The notes: generated by a model from the sequence alone, not told the origin. 33,665 nucleotides of DNA from Oscillospiraceae bacterium (GCA_902783035.1 CACZPK010000015.1:1-33665), one strand, 5' to 3'; numbered from the stretch's first letter, positions 17,112 through 24,656 are shown. Numbers and translations: made by a program.

Positions 17112-19343
17112 TCAATCCGTCACGGACGAATCGCTCAACTGCACGCGTACCACCGTGCCCGGCGGCACTTCCTTGCCCGGCTCCTCCGATTGGGAAATTG
17201 CGCGTACGCTGGCGGAGGAGCGGTTTGTTGCGCCGGAGATAGACATGATCAGCCCGGCGTTCGTCAGCTTTTGGTTTGCCACCGATGCGCTGTCCCCGAT
17301 GACGTTGGGCACAATGCACGGTTCGTTGGATTTTTCTTCCCCGCAGTAAAGCAGGATTTCGGCGTTGTTCGGCACAATGGCGCCGCCCGCCGGGGTCTGG
17401 TCGGTGACCGTGTCCGTATCGCCGATGACGCGGCTCGTGAAACCGATTTCCTTGAGCCGCTTCTGCGCGTCCACGACGCCTTCGCCGACAACATTGGGCA
17501 CCGTGACGTCCGCGCCGACGAGTTCTTCCGCGCTGTAGGTCGGTTCGATGCCGAGATAGGGGAGCAGTTCCGCCATGACGCTGCTTGCCACCGGAGCGAC
17601 CATGTTGCCGCCGGAGACGTAGGTGCCCGTGTAGCGGCTGGGTTCGTCGAGGGTGAGCAGCATGATGACCTGCGGATCGTTTGCGGGCGCAAAGCAGACA
17701 AAGGAGACGATGACGTTGCCGCCCACCTTGTCCGCCGTGCCTGTTTTGCCGCCGATGCGGTAGCCGGCGACCTTGCCGTTTTTGCCCGTGCCGTCGGAGA
17801 CGACGTATTCCAGGATCTCACGCACGGTGGCGCTCGTTTCCTCGGAGATCACCTGCCGCAGCGGCGTGTTGTCGTGCTGATAGACCACGTTGCCGTTTGC
17901 GTCCACGACCTGATCGACGATGTATGGCGTGCGCAGATAGCCGCCGTTAATGCACGCCGCCTGCGCCGCGATGAGCGCGACGGGCGTGACGTTGAAGTTC
18001 TGGCCGAAGGCATAGCATGCCAGCGCGAGGCGGGAATAGTTGATCTCGTCGTTCATGAAGCCCGTCGCTTCACCCGTGGTGTCGATGCCGGTTTTGGACG
18101 TGAGGCCGAAGGCGTTCATGTACTCGACAAACTTTGCGTTGCCGACCCGCAGCCCGATGTTGATGAAGGCGGGGTTGCAGGAGTTTCCGGCGGCGACCTT
18201 GAGGCTCTGGTGTCCGTGACCGGGCGCGCGCTTGGAGCAGTTGATCGTTGCGTCTTCGATTTTGACGTAGCCCGCGCAGTCAAAGGTGGAGTTAAGGTCG
18301 ATCACGCCCTCCTCCAAGCCCATGGAAAGCGTCAATATCTTGAACGTGGAGCCGGGCTGATAGGTGTCGTTGATCGCCTTGTTGCGCCACTGCTTGAAAC
18401 GCAGGTCAGAGAGCTTTTCGACGACCTGATCTTCGCTCATGCCCTGCGTGAGAAAGTCGTTGTAGAGCGTGCCGGGGTTGTTGAGGTCGTAGTTCGGCAG
18501 CGAAGCCATGCCGAGGATCGCGGAGGTTTTGACGTCGAGCACGATGCCCGTTGCGCCCTTGCCCGTTCCGTAGCGGGCTTCCAGCTCGGCAAGCCCCTTT
18601 TCCAGATAATACTGCACGGTGGTGTCGATGGTGGTGTTGAGCGAGCAGCCGTCCTGCGCGTCGAAATACTGTTCGTATTGATACAGCATCGGCGTGCCGT
18701 TGACGTCCTTCGCCATGACGACCATGCCGCTTTCACCGCTCAGTTCGTCGTCGTAGACCGCCTCCAGCCCGTAGGCGCCGCCTTCCTCGTTCGTGAAGCC
18801 GATGACATTGGCCGCCAGTGAGCCGAAGGGGTAATAGCGCTTGGCAGTCTGCTCGAAGAATACGCCGTTTTTGATGCCGGCCTCGTTGAGATAGGCGCGC
18901 ACGGCGTCTGCCTCTTCCTGCTCGGCACGCTTTTTGATGACGCGGTAACTGGTGTCCACGTCCATGTCGGCGCGGATCTTCTCTTCGCTTACGCCCAGGA
19001 TCTCCGCCAGCTTTTCCGCTGTGCGGTCGAGATCGACCTCGTCCGCGCGCAGCTGCCGCGGCGAGATGCATACGTTTTCCGCCGTGGCGGAGATTGCCAG
19101 CGTGCGCCCGTTGCGGTCATAGATCGCGCCGCGGGACGCGCCCACGGTGGTGCGCAGCGTCTGCTGGCGCACAGCAATATCCTGCAGCTCATAGTGGCGC
19201 GTGATTTGCCATTCGTAGAGTTTGGAGAACAACAGGACAAACGTCCCCACACCGAACAGCGCCAACAGCACCAGCGTCCGGTAGCCGATGGTGCGGTTGG
19301 CGCGGCGCGCAGATTCGGAGCGTCTTTTTGAATTTTGCGGCAT
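17112..19343 (-). CDS. Class B penicillin-binding protein with two PASTA domains (FtsI/PBP2B or SpoVD type)
   Basis: A 743-residue D,D-transpeptidase that crosslinks septal or spore-cortex peptidoglycan. Order: short basic N-terminus, one TM helix (about 19-41), PBP dimerisation domain (SRGAIYDRNGRTLA), transpeptidase domain with STFK (near 330), SCN and KTGTAD (near 531), then two PASTA repeats (VPNVVGEGVVDAQKRL and VPNVIGDSASVANQKL) to the C-terminus. Two PASTA domains fit B. subtilis PBP2B better than SpoVD, which has one, but clostridial members of both exist, and this is the only class B PBP in the cluster. I chose the ATG at 19343 with upstream GGGGGG; an ATG at 19361 has no RBS. A near-perfect hairpin precedes it. 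Confidence 0.94.
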   Translation of the reverse strand: MPQNSKRRSESARRANRTIGYRTLVLLALFGVGTFVLLFSKLYEWQITRHYELQDIAVRQQTLRTTVGASRGAIYDRNGRTLAISATAENVCISPRQLRADEVDLDRTAEKLAEILGVSEEKIRADMDVDTSYRVIKKRAEQEEADAVRAYLNEAGIKNGVFFEQTAKRYYPFGSLAANVIGFTNEEGGAYGLEAVYDDELSGESGMVVMAKDVNGTPMLYQYEQYFDAQDGCSLNTTIDTTVQYYLEKGLAELEARYGTGKGATGIVLDVKTSAILGMASLPNYDLNNPGTLYNDFLTQGMSEDQVVEKLSDLRFKQWRNKAINDTYQPGSTFKILTLSMGLEEGVIDLNSTFDCAGYVKIEDATINCSKRAPGHGHQSLKVAAGNSCNPAFINIGLRVGNAKFVEYMNAFGLTSKTGIDTTGEATGFMNDEINYSRLALACYAFGQNFNVTPVALIAAQAACINGGYLRTPYIVDQVVDANGNVVYQHDNTPLRQVISEETSATVREILEYVVSDGTGKNGKVAGYRIGGKTGTADKVGGNVIVSFVCFAPANDPQVIMLLTLDEPSRYTGTYVSGGNMVAPVASSVMAELLPYLGIEPTYSAEELVGADVTVPNVVGEGVVDAQKRLKEIGFTSRVIGDTDTVTDQTPAGGAIVPNNAEILLYCGEEKSNEPCIVPNVIGDSASVANQKLTNAGLIMSISGATNRSSASVRAISQSEEPGKEVPPGTVVRVQLSDSSVTD

Positions 19344-19368
19344 GGATCTTGCGCCCCCCATTCACGGA

Positions 19369-19401
19369 CATAAGGAGTAAGGAACTTCCTTACCCCTTAT
19401 G
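19369..19401 (-). promoter_or_regulatory. Near-loopless hairpin between the ftsL-like gene and the PBP gene
   Basis: Arms of 16 nt (19369-19384 and 19386-19401) around a single base. As minus-strand RNA the only irregular pair is a G-U wobble; as plus-strand RNA it is a mismatch. No T-run follows, so it is not a standard terminator; an RNase III site, attenuator or mRNA-stability element is possible. Confidence 0.5.
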
Positions 19402-19412
19402 TATAGCCTTTC

Positions 19413-19994
19413 TCATTTGAAATATTCCATGGCGTAAGCAACGTTCTGCCCCATCGAGGTAACAACACGGCTGAGAACGTTGGCTTCCGCGCGCCGATAA
19501 AGCACTACGTTATCCGGCGCGGAGAGATCAACGTAGTAGATCTGCGAGGCGCTGGGCTTCGCCATGCCAGCCGACTCCGCAGCCTCCTTGACCGCGGCAA
19601 GATCGAACGTGCGCTCATAGCGCCCCACGAGCGCAACATGCTCATCCTGCAGCGTTGTCAATTCACGCTGCATCCGCACGACGTCGTTTGAAATGGCGGT
19701 GAGCTGTGCGTAGCTCATCAACAGCATGACCACCATGCCCGCAATGGCCGCGAAACCGAGGAGCACCAGTGGCGAAACGTGGATGCGCTCACGGTGCTTC
19801 GGCGGCGCCACCACGCGCTTGCGCGGTTCGGGGCGGGGGGCGGTTTCCCGTGCGCGGCGCTCTGCGTACTCGCGTTGCTCCCGCTCTGCCCGGCGCTGCC
19901 GCTCGCGTTCCAGATAGTCGTAATCATAGGCGAGGCTGCCCGAGACATAGTGGCTGTTCCGATTCCATTCGCGTGCAGATCTGCGTGATGCCAT
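19413..19994 (-). CDS. FtsL-like septum formation protein
   Basis: A 193-residue bitopic protein in the usual ftsL slot between rsmH and the PBP. A long charged cytoplasmic region (about 1-70, rich in Arg/Glu: RERQRRAEREQREYAERR) leads to one TM helix (about 72-95, PLVLLGFAAIAGMVVMLLM), followed by a leucine-zipper-like coiled coil (SNDVVRMQRELTTLQDEHVA) and a tail with VKEAAESAGMAKPSASQ, typical of FtsL/DivIC proteins. It should link FtsQ and the PBP in the divisome. The start follows GGAGAGGAGAGACCCGC. FtsL sequences diverge strongly, so position and topology carry much of the call. Confidence 0.82.
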   Translation of the reverse strand: MASRRSAREWNRNSHYVSGSLAYDYDYLERERQRRAEREQREYAERRARETAPRPEPRKRVVAPPKHRERIHVSPLVLLGFAAIAGMVVMLLMSYAQLTAISNDVVRMQRELTTLQDEHVALVGRYERTFDLAAVKEAAESAGMAKPSASQIYYVDLSAPDNVVLYRRAEANVLSRVVTSMGQNVAYAMEYFK

Positions 19995-20028
19995 GCGGGT
20001 CTCTCCTCTCCGTAAATTGTGCTGTCCC

Positions 20029-20976
20029 TCAGCACTTTTCCGCCACGCGCAGTTTTGCGCTGCGTGCGCGGGGGTTCTCCGCCAGCTCTGCCTCGCCCGG
20101 CAGAATCGGCTTGCGCGTCACCGGTTTCATCCGCGGCGTCCGCCCGCACACACAAACGGGGAACTCCGGCGGACAGATACAGCCGGTGGCAAATTCCTTG
20201 AGCTTTTGCTTGACGATGCGGTCTTCCAGCGAGTGGAAGGTGATGACCGCCAGGCGTCCGCCGGACTTGAGATGCGCCTCGGCGGCGTCGAGCATCGGAG
20301 GCAGCTCACCCAGCTCGTCGTTGACGGCGATGCGGATCGCCTGAAAGCTGCGCTTGGCGGGGTGCTGCTTTTCACGCAGTGCCTTCGCCGGCATTGCGCC
20401 GCGGATCAGATCTGCCAGCTCCAGCGTCGTTTCGATGGGCTTTGTTTCCCGGGCGTTGCAGATGGCCCGCGCGATCTGGGGCGCAAAGCGCTCTTCGCCG
20501 TAATCGTATAAGATATGCCTTAACTCTTCATAGGAAGCGGTGTTGACCAGCTGTCGCGCCGTCAGAGGGGCGCTTGCGTCCATGCGCATGTCCAGAGGCG
20601 CGTCCTGCTTGTAGGAAAAACCGCGGCTCGCGTCGTCCAACTGCGGCGAAGAAACGCCGAGATCGAACAGCATCCCGTCCACGCCGCTTATACCCAGCTC
20701 GTCGAGCACAGCGCCGAGACGGCTGAAACTGCTGTGTACCAGCGTGACACGGTCCATGTGTTCCGCCAGACGCTCGCGCGCGGCAGTAAGCGCTGTTTCA
20801 TCGCGGTCAAGGGCAATCAGCCGCCCCTTGCCGCGCAGACGGCGGACGATTTCCGACGAGTGGCCCGCACGCCCCAGCGTGCCGTCAACATAGATACCCT
20901 CGGGATCAATGCGCAGCGCCTCGATGCACTCGTCCAACAGGACGCTTCTGTGTCCGTAATCGACGTTGGTCTCCAT
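20029..20976 (-). CDS. rsmH: 16S rRNA m4C1402 methyltransferase RsmH (MraW)
   Basis: A 315-residue SAM-dependent methyltransferase modifying N4 of C1402 in the ribosomal P site. Conserved parts: HRSVLLDECIEAL, DGTLGRAGHS (SAM loop, usually DGTLGGGGHS), FDLGVSSPQLDDASRGFSY, APLDMRMD, KRSFQAIRIAVNDEL and FHSLEDRIVKQ, and the Cys-containing C-terminal stretch. It is the second gene of the dcw operon: the mraZ stop and the rsmH ATG are separated by 1 nt, so translational coupling is likely. Confidence 0.97.
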   Translation of the reverse strand: METNVDYGHRSVLLDECIEALRIDPEGIYVDGTLGRAGHSSEIVRRLRGKGRLIALDRDETALTAARERLAEHMDRVTLVHSSFSRLGAVLDELGISGVDGMLFDLGVSSPQLDDASRGFSYKQDAPLDMRMDASAPLTARQLVNTASYEELRHILYDYGEERFAPQIARAICNARETKPIETTLELADLIRGAMPAKALREKQHPAKRSFQAIRIAVNDELGELPPMLDAAEAHLKSGGRLAVITFHSLEDRIVKQKLKEFATGCICPPEFPVCVCGRTPRMKPVTRKPILPGEAELAENPRARSAKLRVAEKC

Positions 20977-20977
20977 A

Positions 20978-21400
20978 TCAAATACCGAGCTCCTCCGTCA
21001 GCGCCGCCAGATTCTCGGGACTGAACTCCTCGTTCTCCAGCGCCGCCCACTTGTCCGCGTTCCAAATCTCCGCGCGGGAGGAAACACCGGCGATGACCAC
21101 GTCCTTCTCCAGCCCGGCATACTGGCGCAGCTTCTGCGGCAACAGAATGCGGCCCTGCGCGTCCGGCTCGCACTTCACGGCGTTGGAATAGACGTAGCGC
21201 CGCACGGTGCGGGATTTTGCCTGCGGCAGGCTCTCGATTTTTTCGGTCAACTGTTCCCAGCCGCCCTCGGAGTAGACCGTCAGGCAAGGGTCGGTCAGCG
21301 AGACAGTCACATAGAACGTTTCGCCCAGTTCCTCGCGGAGCTTGGCGGGGATGAACAGCCGCCCTTTTGCGTCGATGTTGTGCTGATATTGTCCGGTCAC
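20978..21400 (-). CDS. mraZ: Transcriptional regulator MraZ
   Basis: A 140-residue AbrB-like double SpoVT/MraZ domain protein. Two repeats carry the family signature: DAKGRLFIPAKLREEL in the first half and DAQGRILLPQKLRQY in the second. MraZ forms rings and binds direct repeats at its own promoter, repressing the dcw operon in E. coli. The family N-terminus (V/M-TGQYQHNIDAKGR) starts at a GTG at 21398-21400 with GGAGGGGACGCAGCC upstream; the open frame extends about 100 codons further but that part overlaps the leader and MraZ boxes and is not coding. Probable operator repeats are at 21532-21555. Confidence 0.95.
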   Translation of the reverse strand: MTGQYQHNIDAKGRLFIPAKLREELGETFYVTVSLTDPCLTVYSEGGWEQLTEKIESLPQAKSRTVRRYVYSNAVKCEPDAQGRILLPQKLRQYAGLEKDVVIAGVSSRAEIWNADKWAALENEEFSPENLAALTEELGI

Positions 21401-21531
21401 GGCTGCGTCCCCTCCTTCCCGCGTAAATGCAATATGCAGAGGCGGAAACCACCCGTTTCTCCTTTTTTCGAAGAAACAGGTATGGCTCCACTCTCCTGCG
21501 CTTTTAGGGAATGAGGCTCTACTTTGCGGAA

Positions 21532-21555
21532 CCCTCCACCACTTTTCCCCACTCC
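21532..21555 (-). promoter_or_regulatory. MraZ box: two direct repeats 10 nt apart
   Basis: On the minus strand two AGTGG-containing units (AGTGGGGAAA then AGTGGTGGAG) repeat with a 10-nt period right at and below the predicted transcription start. This fits the helical-turn spacing of known MraZ operators (TGGGN units with 5-nt spacers). The assignment rests on position and repeat pattern. Confidence 0.65.
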
Positions 21556-21562
21556 GGTTTTG

Positions 21563-21592
21563 AGTATACCGAGACTTAACATAAAATGTCAA
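21563..21592 (-). promoter_or_regulatory. Main promoter of the dcw operon (Pmra)
   Basis: On the minus strand a consensus -35 TTGACA (21587-21592) and -10 TATACT (21563-21568) are 18 nt apart. Predicted start is near 21556, giving a leader of about 155 nt before mraZ. Confidence 0.85.
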
Positions 21593-21661
21593 GTATAAAT
21601 ATTGTGCCGGGTTTTGGCGGATTTTGCGAACAATAAAACGATTGTTCGCATTTTTGAGATG

Positions 21662-21705
21662 AAAAAAGCACCTCGCCACTAAATATTGTGGCGAGGTGCT
21701 TTTTT
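21662..21705 (-). terminator. Strong terminator after the rsmD-coaD operon
   Basis: An 18-bp perfect stem (arms 21662-21679 and 21688-21705) with A-run and T-run on opposite flanks and an 8-nt loop. It ends the minus-strand operon whose last stop is at 21747 and insulates the dcw promoter; its symmetry allows action on both strands. Confidence 0.92.
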
Positions 21706-21746
21706 GCACCTAAATCTAGCTGAAGAGGGGGAATTACTTGTAAATT

Positions 21747-22283
21747 TCACAAAATTTCATCGGTAGATTTGTCTGGTTTTTTAGATGATTTGCTCAATTC
21801 CTCGCGGTCTTTCTGCCGGCGCGCGGCAGAGGCGGCACGGAACTTGACCCGGCTGTCCTTGACCTCGGTGAGCGCGGCCTGGATCGCTTCTTCGGTGCGG
21901 CGCAGCGCGTCCTCGGTGTACTCGTTGACGACGCGGTACATCTCGTTTGCACGATCCTCCGCGCGCTGCACGATCTCGCGCCCGTGTTCCCGCGCGGTGG
22001 CAATGATCTCGCTGTCGGAGACCTTGCTCTTGGCGTCGAACTCTGCCTTCTGCATCATGCGCCCGACTTCGCGCTTGGCGGAGTTGACGTAGTCTTCCTT
22101 CGCCTGGATCAGATCCTGCGCGCGCTTGAGCTCGGCGGGGAGTCCGGCACGGATTTCGTCGAGCAGATCAAGCGCCGCATAGCGGTCGATAATGCATTTC
22201 TCACTGCTCAGCGGTGCGTTTTTCGCATCGTTGACCATATCGTAGAGCATGTCGATCAGAACGTCCACTTCACGGCTTGCCAT
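21747..22283 (-). CDS. Coiled-coil protein of unknown function (DivIVA / V-ATPase subunit H-like)
   Basis: A 178-residue hydrophilic, highly charged protein, almost all predicted helix and coiled coil (RAQDLIQAKEDYVNSAKREV; IVQRAEDRANEMYRVVNEYT). There is no TM segment, signal peptide or catalytic motif. Proteins of this kind are often annotated as ATPase or DivIVA-like from generic coiled-coil similarity; I would not assign a function. The extreme C-terminus is Lys/Ser-rich (ELSKSSKKPDKSTDEIL). Its ATG overlaps the end of coaD by 14 nt, so expression is coupled to rsmD-coaD. A scaffold role at poles or septum is only a guess. Confidence 0.8.
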   Translation of the reverse strand: MASREVDVLIDMLYDMVNDAKNAPLSSEKCIIDRYAALDLLDEIRAGLPAELKRAQDLIQAKEDYVNSAKREVGRMMQKAEFDAKSKVSDSEIIATAREHGREIVQRAEDRANEMYRVVNEYTEDALRRTEEAIQAALTEVKDSRVKFRAASAARRQKDREELSKSSKKPDKSTDEIL

Positions 22284-22758
22284 CGTTTTTCCACCCTTTC
22301 ATTACTGCGATCGCCGCCGCAGGCATATAAGGCTCCAGCGGCCTTGCGTATTTGATCATTTCGCGCACCATGGTCGAACTGAAGTGCAACCGTTCGGCGC
22401 GCGCAGGGAACAGCACGGTGTCCAGCTCCGGGTCAAGACCGCGGTTGATCTGTGCCATGCCGAATTCCGTATCAAAATCCGTGGCGTTGCGAACGCCCTT
22501 GACGAGAAAACGCGCGCCTTTTTCACGGGCGTAATCCGCGAGCAGGCCCGTCCACAACTCAGCCGTAACATTCGGCAATGACGCCGTCGCGGCGCAAAGC
22601 ATTTCAAAACGCTGCTCCGTGGTGAACAGAGGGCTTTTGCCGCCGTTGACCATCGCGCAGATATAGACGCGGTCGAACAGCTGCGCAGCGCGCTCGATCA
22701 CATCCATGTGCCCCAGCGTGACAGGGTCGAAACTGCCGGGATAGACCGCAATGTTCAT
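22270..22758 (-). CDS. coaD: Phosphopantetheine adenylyltransferase CoaD
   Basis: A 162-residue nucleotidyltransferase that makes dephospho-CoA from 4'-phosphopantetheine and ATP, the penultimate step of CoA synthesis. Motifs: YPGSFDPVTLGHMDVI (the T/HxGH ATP-binding motif), LVKGVRNATDFDTEF and FSSTMVRE (the ISSTxxR motif). The ATG at 22758 follows GGGGAGGCAGAGGC and overlaps the rsmD stop (ATGA arrangement), showing translational coupling. Length matches the family. Confidence 0.97.
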   Translation of the reverse strand: MNIAVYPGSFDPVTLGHMDVIERAAQLFDRVYICAMVNGGKSPLFTTEQRFEMLCAATASLPNVTAELWTGLLADYAREKGARFLVKGVRNATDFDTEFGMAQINRGLDPELDTVLFPARAERLHFSSTMVREMIKYARPLEPYMPAAAIAVMKGWKNDGKP

Positions 22759-23312
22759 GCCTCTGCCTCCCCGTCCCGGTGGTAGACCGTCACCTTGATC
22801 TTGCCGTAACGATATTCCCTGTGGATACGATACGGTGCGCTCAGTGCCGGCAGGACCTTGTCCACCGGACACTCTGCCACGATTATACCACGGGGCGCCA
22901 AAATGTCAAACCGCGCAATGTGTGCGATGGCACGCTCCAACACATCGTCGGCATAGGGCGGGTCGAGGAAAATGAGATCGAACTGCGTGCGCAGGGAGGT
23001 GAGATAGCCCATCGCGTCGGCGCAGAAGACCTGTGCGGCGTCCGAGAGACCGCAAGCGCTCAGATTGTCGCGCACAAGCTGCGCGGCGTCCTTGCGCCGG
23101 TCGACAAAGACACAGGACTTTGCCCCGCGGGAGAGCGCCTCAATGCCCATCTGACCCGTTCCGGCGAAAAGATCCAGTACGCGTCGGCCCTCCAGATCAA
23201 ATTGCAGCGCGCTGAACACACCTTCCTTGACCTTTCCGGTGGTGGGGCGCGTTTCCTGCCCCTTCAGCTCGCCGAGGCGGCGTCCGCGTGCCGAACCCGT
23301 GATGACCCGCAT
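22755..23312 (-). CDS. rsmD: 16S rRNA m2G966 methyltransferase RsmD
   Basis: A 185-residue SAM methyltransferase acting on the assembled 30S subunit. N-terminal MRVITGSARGRRL, TRPTTGKVKEGVFSAL, SAM motif VLDLFAGTGQMGIEALSRGA and catalytic DLIFLDPPY (DPPY, an N-methyltransferase signature). The ATG at 23312 follows GAAAGGAGGCACAGGAT. It heads the rsmD-coaD-coiled-coil operon; rsmD-coaD is a common pairing in Firmicutes. Its leader contains an 18-bp perfect palindrome. Confidence 0.96.
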   Translation of the reverse strand: MRVITGSARGRRLGELKGQETRPTTGKVKEGVFSALQFDLEGRRVLDLFAGTGQMGIEALSRGAKSCVFVDRRKDAAQLVRDNLSACGLSDAAQVFCADAMGYLTSLRTQFDLIFLDPPYADDVLERAIAHIARFDILAPRGIIVAECPVDKVLPALSAPYRIHREYRYGKIKVTVYHRDGEAEA

Positions 23313-23328
23313 ATCCTGTGCCTCCTTT

Positions 23329-23346
23329 CGGACGGTCGACCGTCCG
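23329..23346. repeat. 18-bp perfect palindrome in the rsmD leader
   Basis: CGGACGGTCGACCGTCCG is self-complementary over its full length and lies between the predicted start of transcription (near 23356) and the rsmD RBS. It may be a protein operator or form a small RNA hairpin next to the RBS. Confidence 0.7.
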
Positions 23347-23362
23347 CATCGTTGTTTTCTCT

Positions 23363-23391
23363 ATAGTAAAGGAAAGTGTTTCGTTTTGCAA
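23363..23391 (-). promoter_or_regulatory. Promoter of the rsmD-coaD operon
   Basis: On the minus strand, -35 TTGCAA (23386-23391), 17 nt, -10 TACTAT (23363-23368). A moderate sigma-A match in the right place. Confidence 0.6.
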
Positions 23392-23434
23392 TAGACAGTT
23401 TTTGCAACTTATTTAGGATAGCGCACAAAAGTTC

Positions 23435-23463
23435 TTGACATTTTGGCTTAGCTGCGCTATCAT
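23435..23463 (+). promoter_or_regulatory. Promoter of the TPP riboswitch-thiT unit
   Basis: Consensus -35 TTGACA (23435-23440), 17 nt, -10 TATCAT (23458-23463), placing the start just before the riboswitch. Confidence 0.75.
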
Positions 23464-23474
23464 GCGCTACGTGA

Positions 23475-23567
23475 TCCAAGGGGCGCCGGCGCAAGCCGGC
23501 TGAGATGGGACGTAATGCCGTCCCGATCCCTCAGACCTGATCCGGACAATGCCGGCGTAGGGATGGT
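23475..23567 (+). ncRNA. TPP riboswitch (THI element)
   Basis: The conserved TPP aptamer core is present in order: GGGGCGCCGG, GCTGAGA (23500s), a variable arm GGGACGTAATGCCGTCCC, then ACCTGATCCGGACAATGCC and GGCGTAGGGA. It senses thiamine pyrophosphate and controls the downstream thiamine transporter gene. Confidence 0.95.
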
Positions 23568-23582
23568 GTGATAAGTATGTGC

Positions 23583-23616
23583 TGCACCGCAATGCGCCCG
23601 CATTGCGGTGCATTTG
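23583..23616 (+). terminator. Riboswitch expression-platform hairpin before thiT
   Basis: A 14-bp stem (arms 23583-23596 and 23599-23612) followed by TTTGTATT, then the thiT RBS AGGAGG. Probably the terminator formed when TPP is bound; its T-run is short, so termination may be partial. Confidence 0.65.
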
Positions 23617-23634
23617 TATTAGGAGGAATCTGAC

Positions 23635-24183
23635 ATGAACAACACAAGCAGAACCACGCGCGCGCTGGTAGAGGGCGCGCTGATGGTCGCCGCCGCCGAG
23701 GCGCTGGGCTTTATCAAGCTCTGGCACATGCCGGAGGGCGGCTCCGTTTCGATGATGATGCTGCCCATCGTGCTCTACGCGCTGCGCTGGGGCATGAAGG
23801 AAGGGCTGCTTGCAGGCTGTGCGCTGGGCATCATCGACTTTATGCTCGGCGGCGGCATCGCCATCGGCTGGCAATCCATCCTCGGCGACTACGTTGTAGC
23901 TTGCACGCTCATCGGCATTGCCGGTGTGGGACACGGCAAAAAGGGCGTGGGAGGCGTTGTGCTCGGCTCCATCGCCGGCTGCCTCGGCCGTTACGTTGCC
24001 GTCTGGGTCACGGGCGCGACGCTCTGGGGCGAATACATGTACGACATCTACGGTCTGCCGATGACCAACGAATGGGTTTATTCCGCACTCTACAATATCC
24101 CGGTGCTGGTGTCCGGCGTGCTGACAACGATCGTTGCCGTTTTGCTCATCAAGCCGATGGAGCGCCTGCCCGAAACGAAATAA
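23635..24183 (+). CDS. thiT: Thiamine ECF transporter S-component ThiT
   Basis: A 182-residue membrane protein of about six TM helices. Family marks: WHMPEGGSVSMMMLPIVLYALRWG in the first third (the PxGGS segment lies at the thiamine site) and EYMYDIYG/NEWVYSALYN in the last third. ThiT binds thiamine with very high affinity and docks on a shared EcfAA'T energising module; none is encoded here, so it must be elsewhere. The start follows AGGAGGAATCTGAC. Control by the upstream TPP riboswitch confirms the substrate. Confidence 0.95.
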   Translation: MNNTSRTTRALVEGALMVAAAEALGFIKLWHMPEGGSVSMMMLPIVLYALRWGMKEGLLAGCALGIIDFMLGGGIAIGWQSILGDYVVACTLIGIAGVGHGKKGVGGVVLGSIAGCLGRYVAVWVTGATLWGEYMYDIYGLPMTNEWVYSALYNIPVLVSGVLTTIVAVLLIKPMERLPETK

Positions 24184-24185
24184 GC

Positions 24186-24223
24186 AAACGCGTTTCGGAC
24201 AAAGCGTCCGAAACGCGTTTTTT
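24186..24223. terminator. Bidirectional terminator between thiT and the yerC-like gene
   Basis: A 15-bp perfect stem (arms 24186-24200 and 24206-24220), followed by Ts on the plus strand and TTTGC on the minus strand. It overlaps the last bases of the convergent gene. Confidence 0.85.
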
Positions 24224-24512
24224 ATGTCTTTTCTTTTGCCAATGCCGCCTCGTAGCCGCCGGCACCGTAGCTCAGGCACTTGTTGACGCGGGTGATCGTT
24301 GCCGACGAAACGCCTGTCTCGGCGGAGATCTGCGTAAAGGTTTTGCCCTCCTTGAGCATCCGCGCAACCTGTAATCGCTGCGTCATGGCCGTGATCTCGC
24401 TGTAGGTACACAGGTCGTCAAAGAACCGGTAACATGCCTCGCGGTCTTCCAGCGACAGGATCACGTCGTACAGACGGTCGGTCTCCGGCGAGCGCATTTT
24501 GCTTTCGTACAT
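24222..24512 (-). CDS. TrpR-like regulator of the YerC/YecD family
   Basis: A 96-residue small helical protein with a TrpR-type helix-turn-helix: ITAMTQRLQVARMLKEGKTF, then SAETGVSSATITRVNKCL. The N-terminus (MRSPETDRLYDVILSLEDRE) and the FFDDLCT segment are characteristic of YerC. It is widespread in Firmicutes; targets are poorly known. A GGGGGATAGGG RBS precedes the ATG, and a promoter lies at 24546-24574. It is a single-gene unit ending in the shared terminator. Confidence 0.9.
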   Translation of the reverse strand: MYESKMRSPETDRLYDVILSLEDREACYRFFDDLCTYSEITAMTQRLQVARMLKEGKTFTQISAETGVSSATITRVNKCLSYGAGGYEAALAKEKT

Positions 24513-24545
24513 CCCTATCCCCCTTATCGGTTGCTTTACCCGGCT

Positions 24546-24574
24546 ATCTTATCACCGCATTGCCACAAATGCAA
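24546..24574 (-). promoter_or_regulatory. Promoter of the yerC-like gene
   Basis: On the minus strand, -35 TTGCAT (24569-24574), 17 nt, -10 TAAGAT (24546-24551). Confidence 0.5.
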
Positions 24575-24656
24575 TAGGGGATTTCGGTGCATGGCAACCT
24601 GTGCGGGGACGGAGGCCGATTGCGCTGCTGCTCGAAGCGGGAGATGCGGCGCACGT

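Noticed and set aside
17190-18821. Long plus-strand open frame antisense to the PBP gene
   Set aside because: It is a codon-bias shadow: no RBS, no recognisable family, low-complexity Val/Asp/Gly composition, and the minus-strand PBP with all motifs occupies the same bases.
23467-24411. Minus-strand open frame running through the TPP riboswitch, thiT and part of the yerC-like gene
   Set aside because: It crosses a riboswitch and two terminators and overlaps two recognised genes; no protein family is visible.
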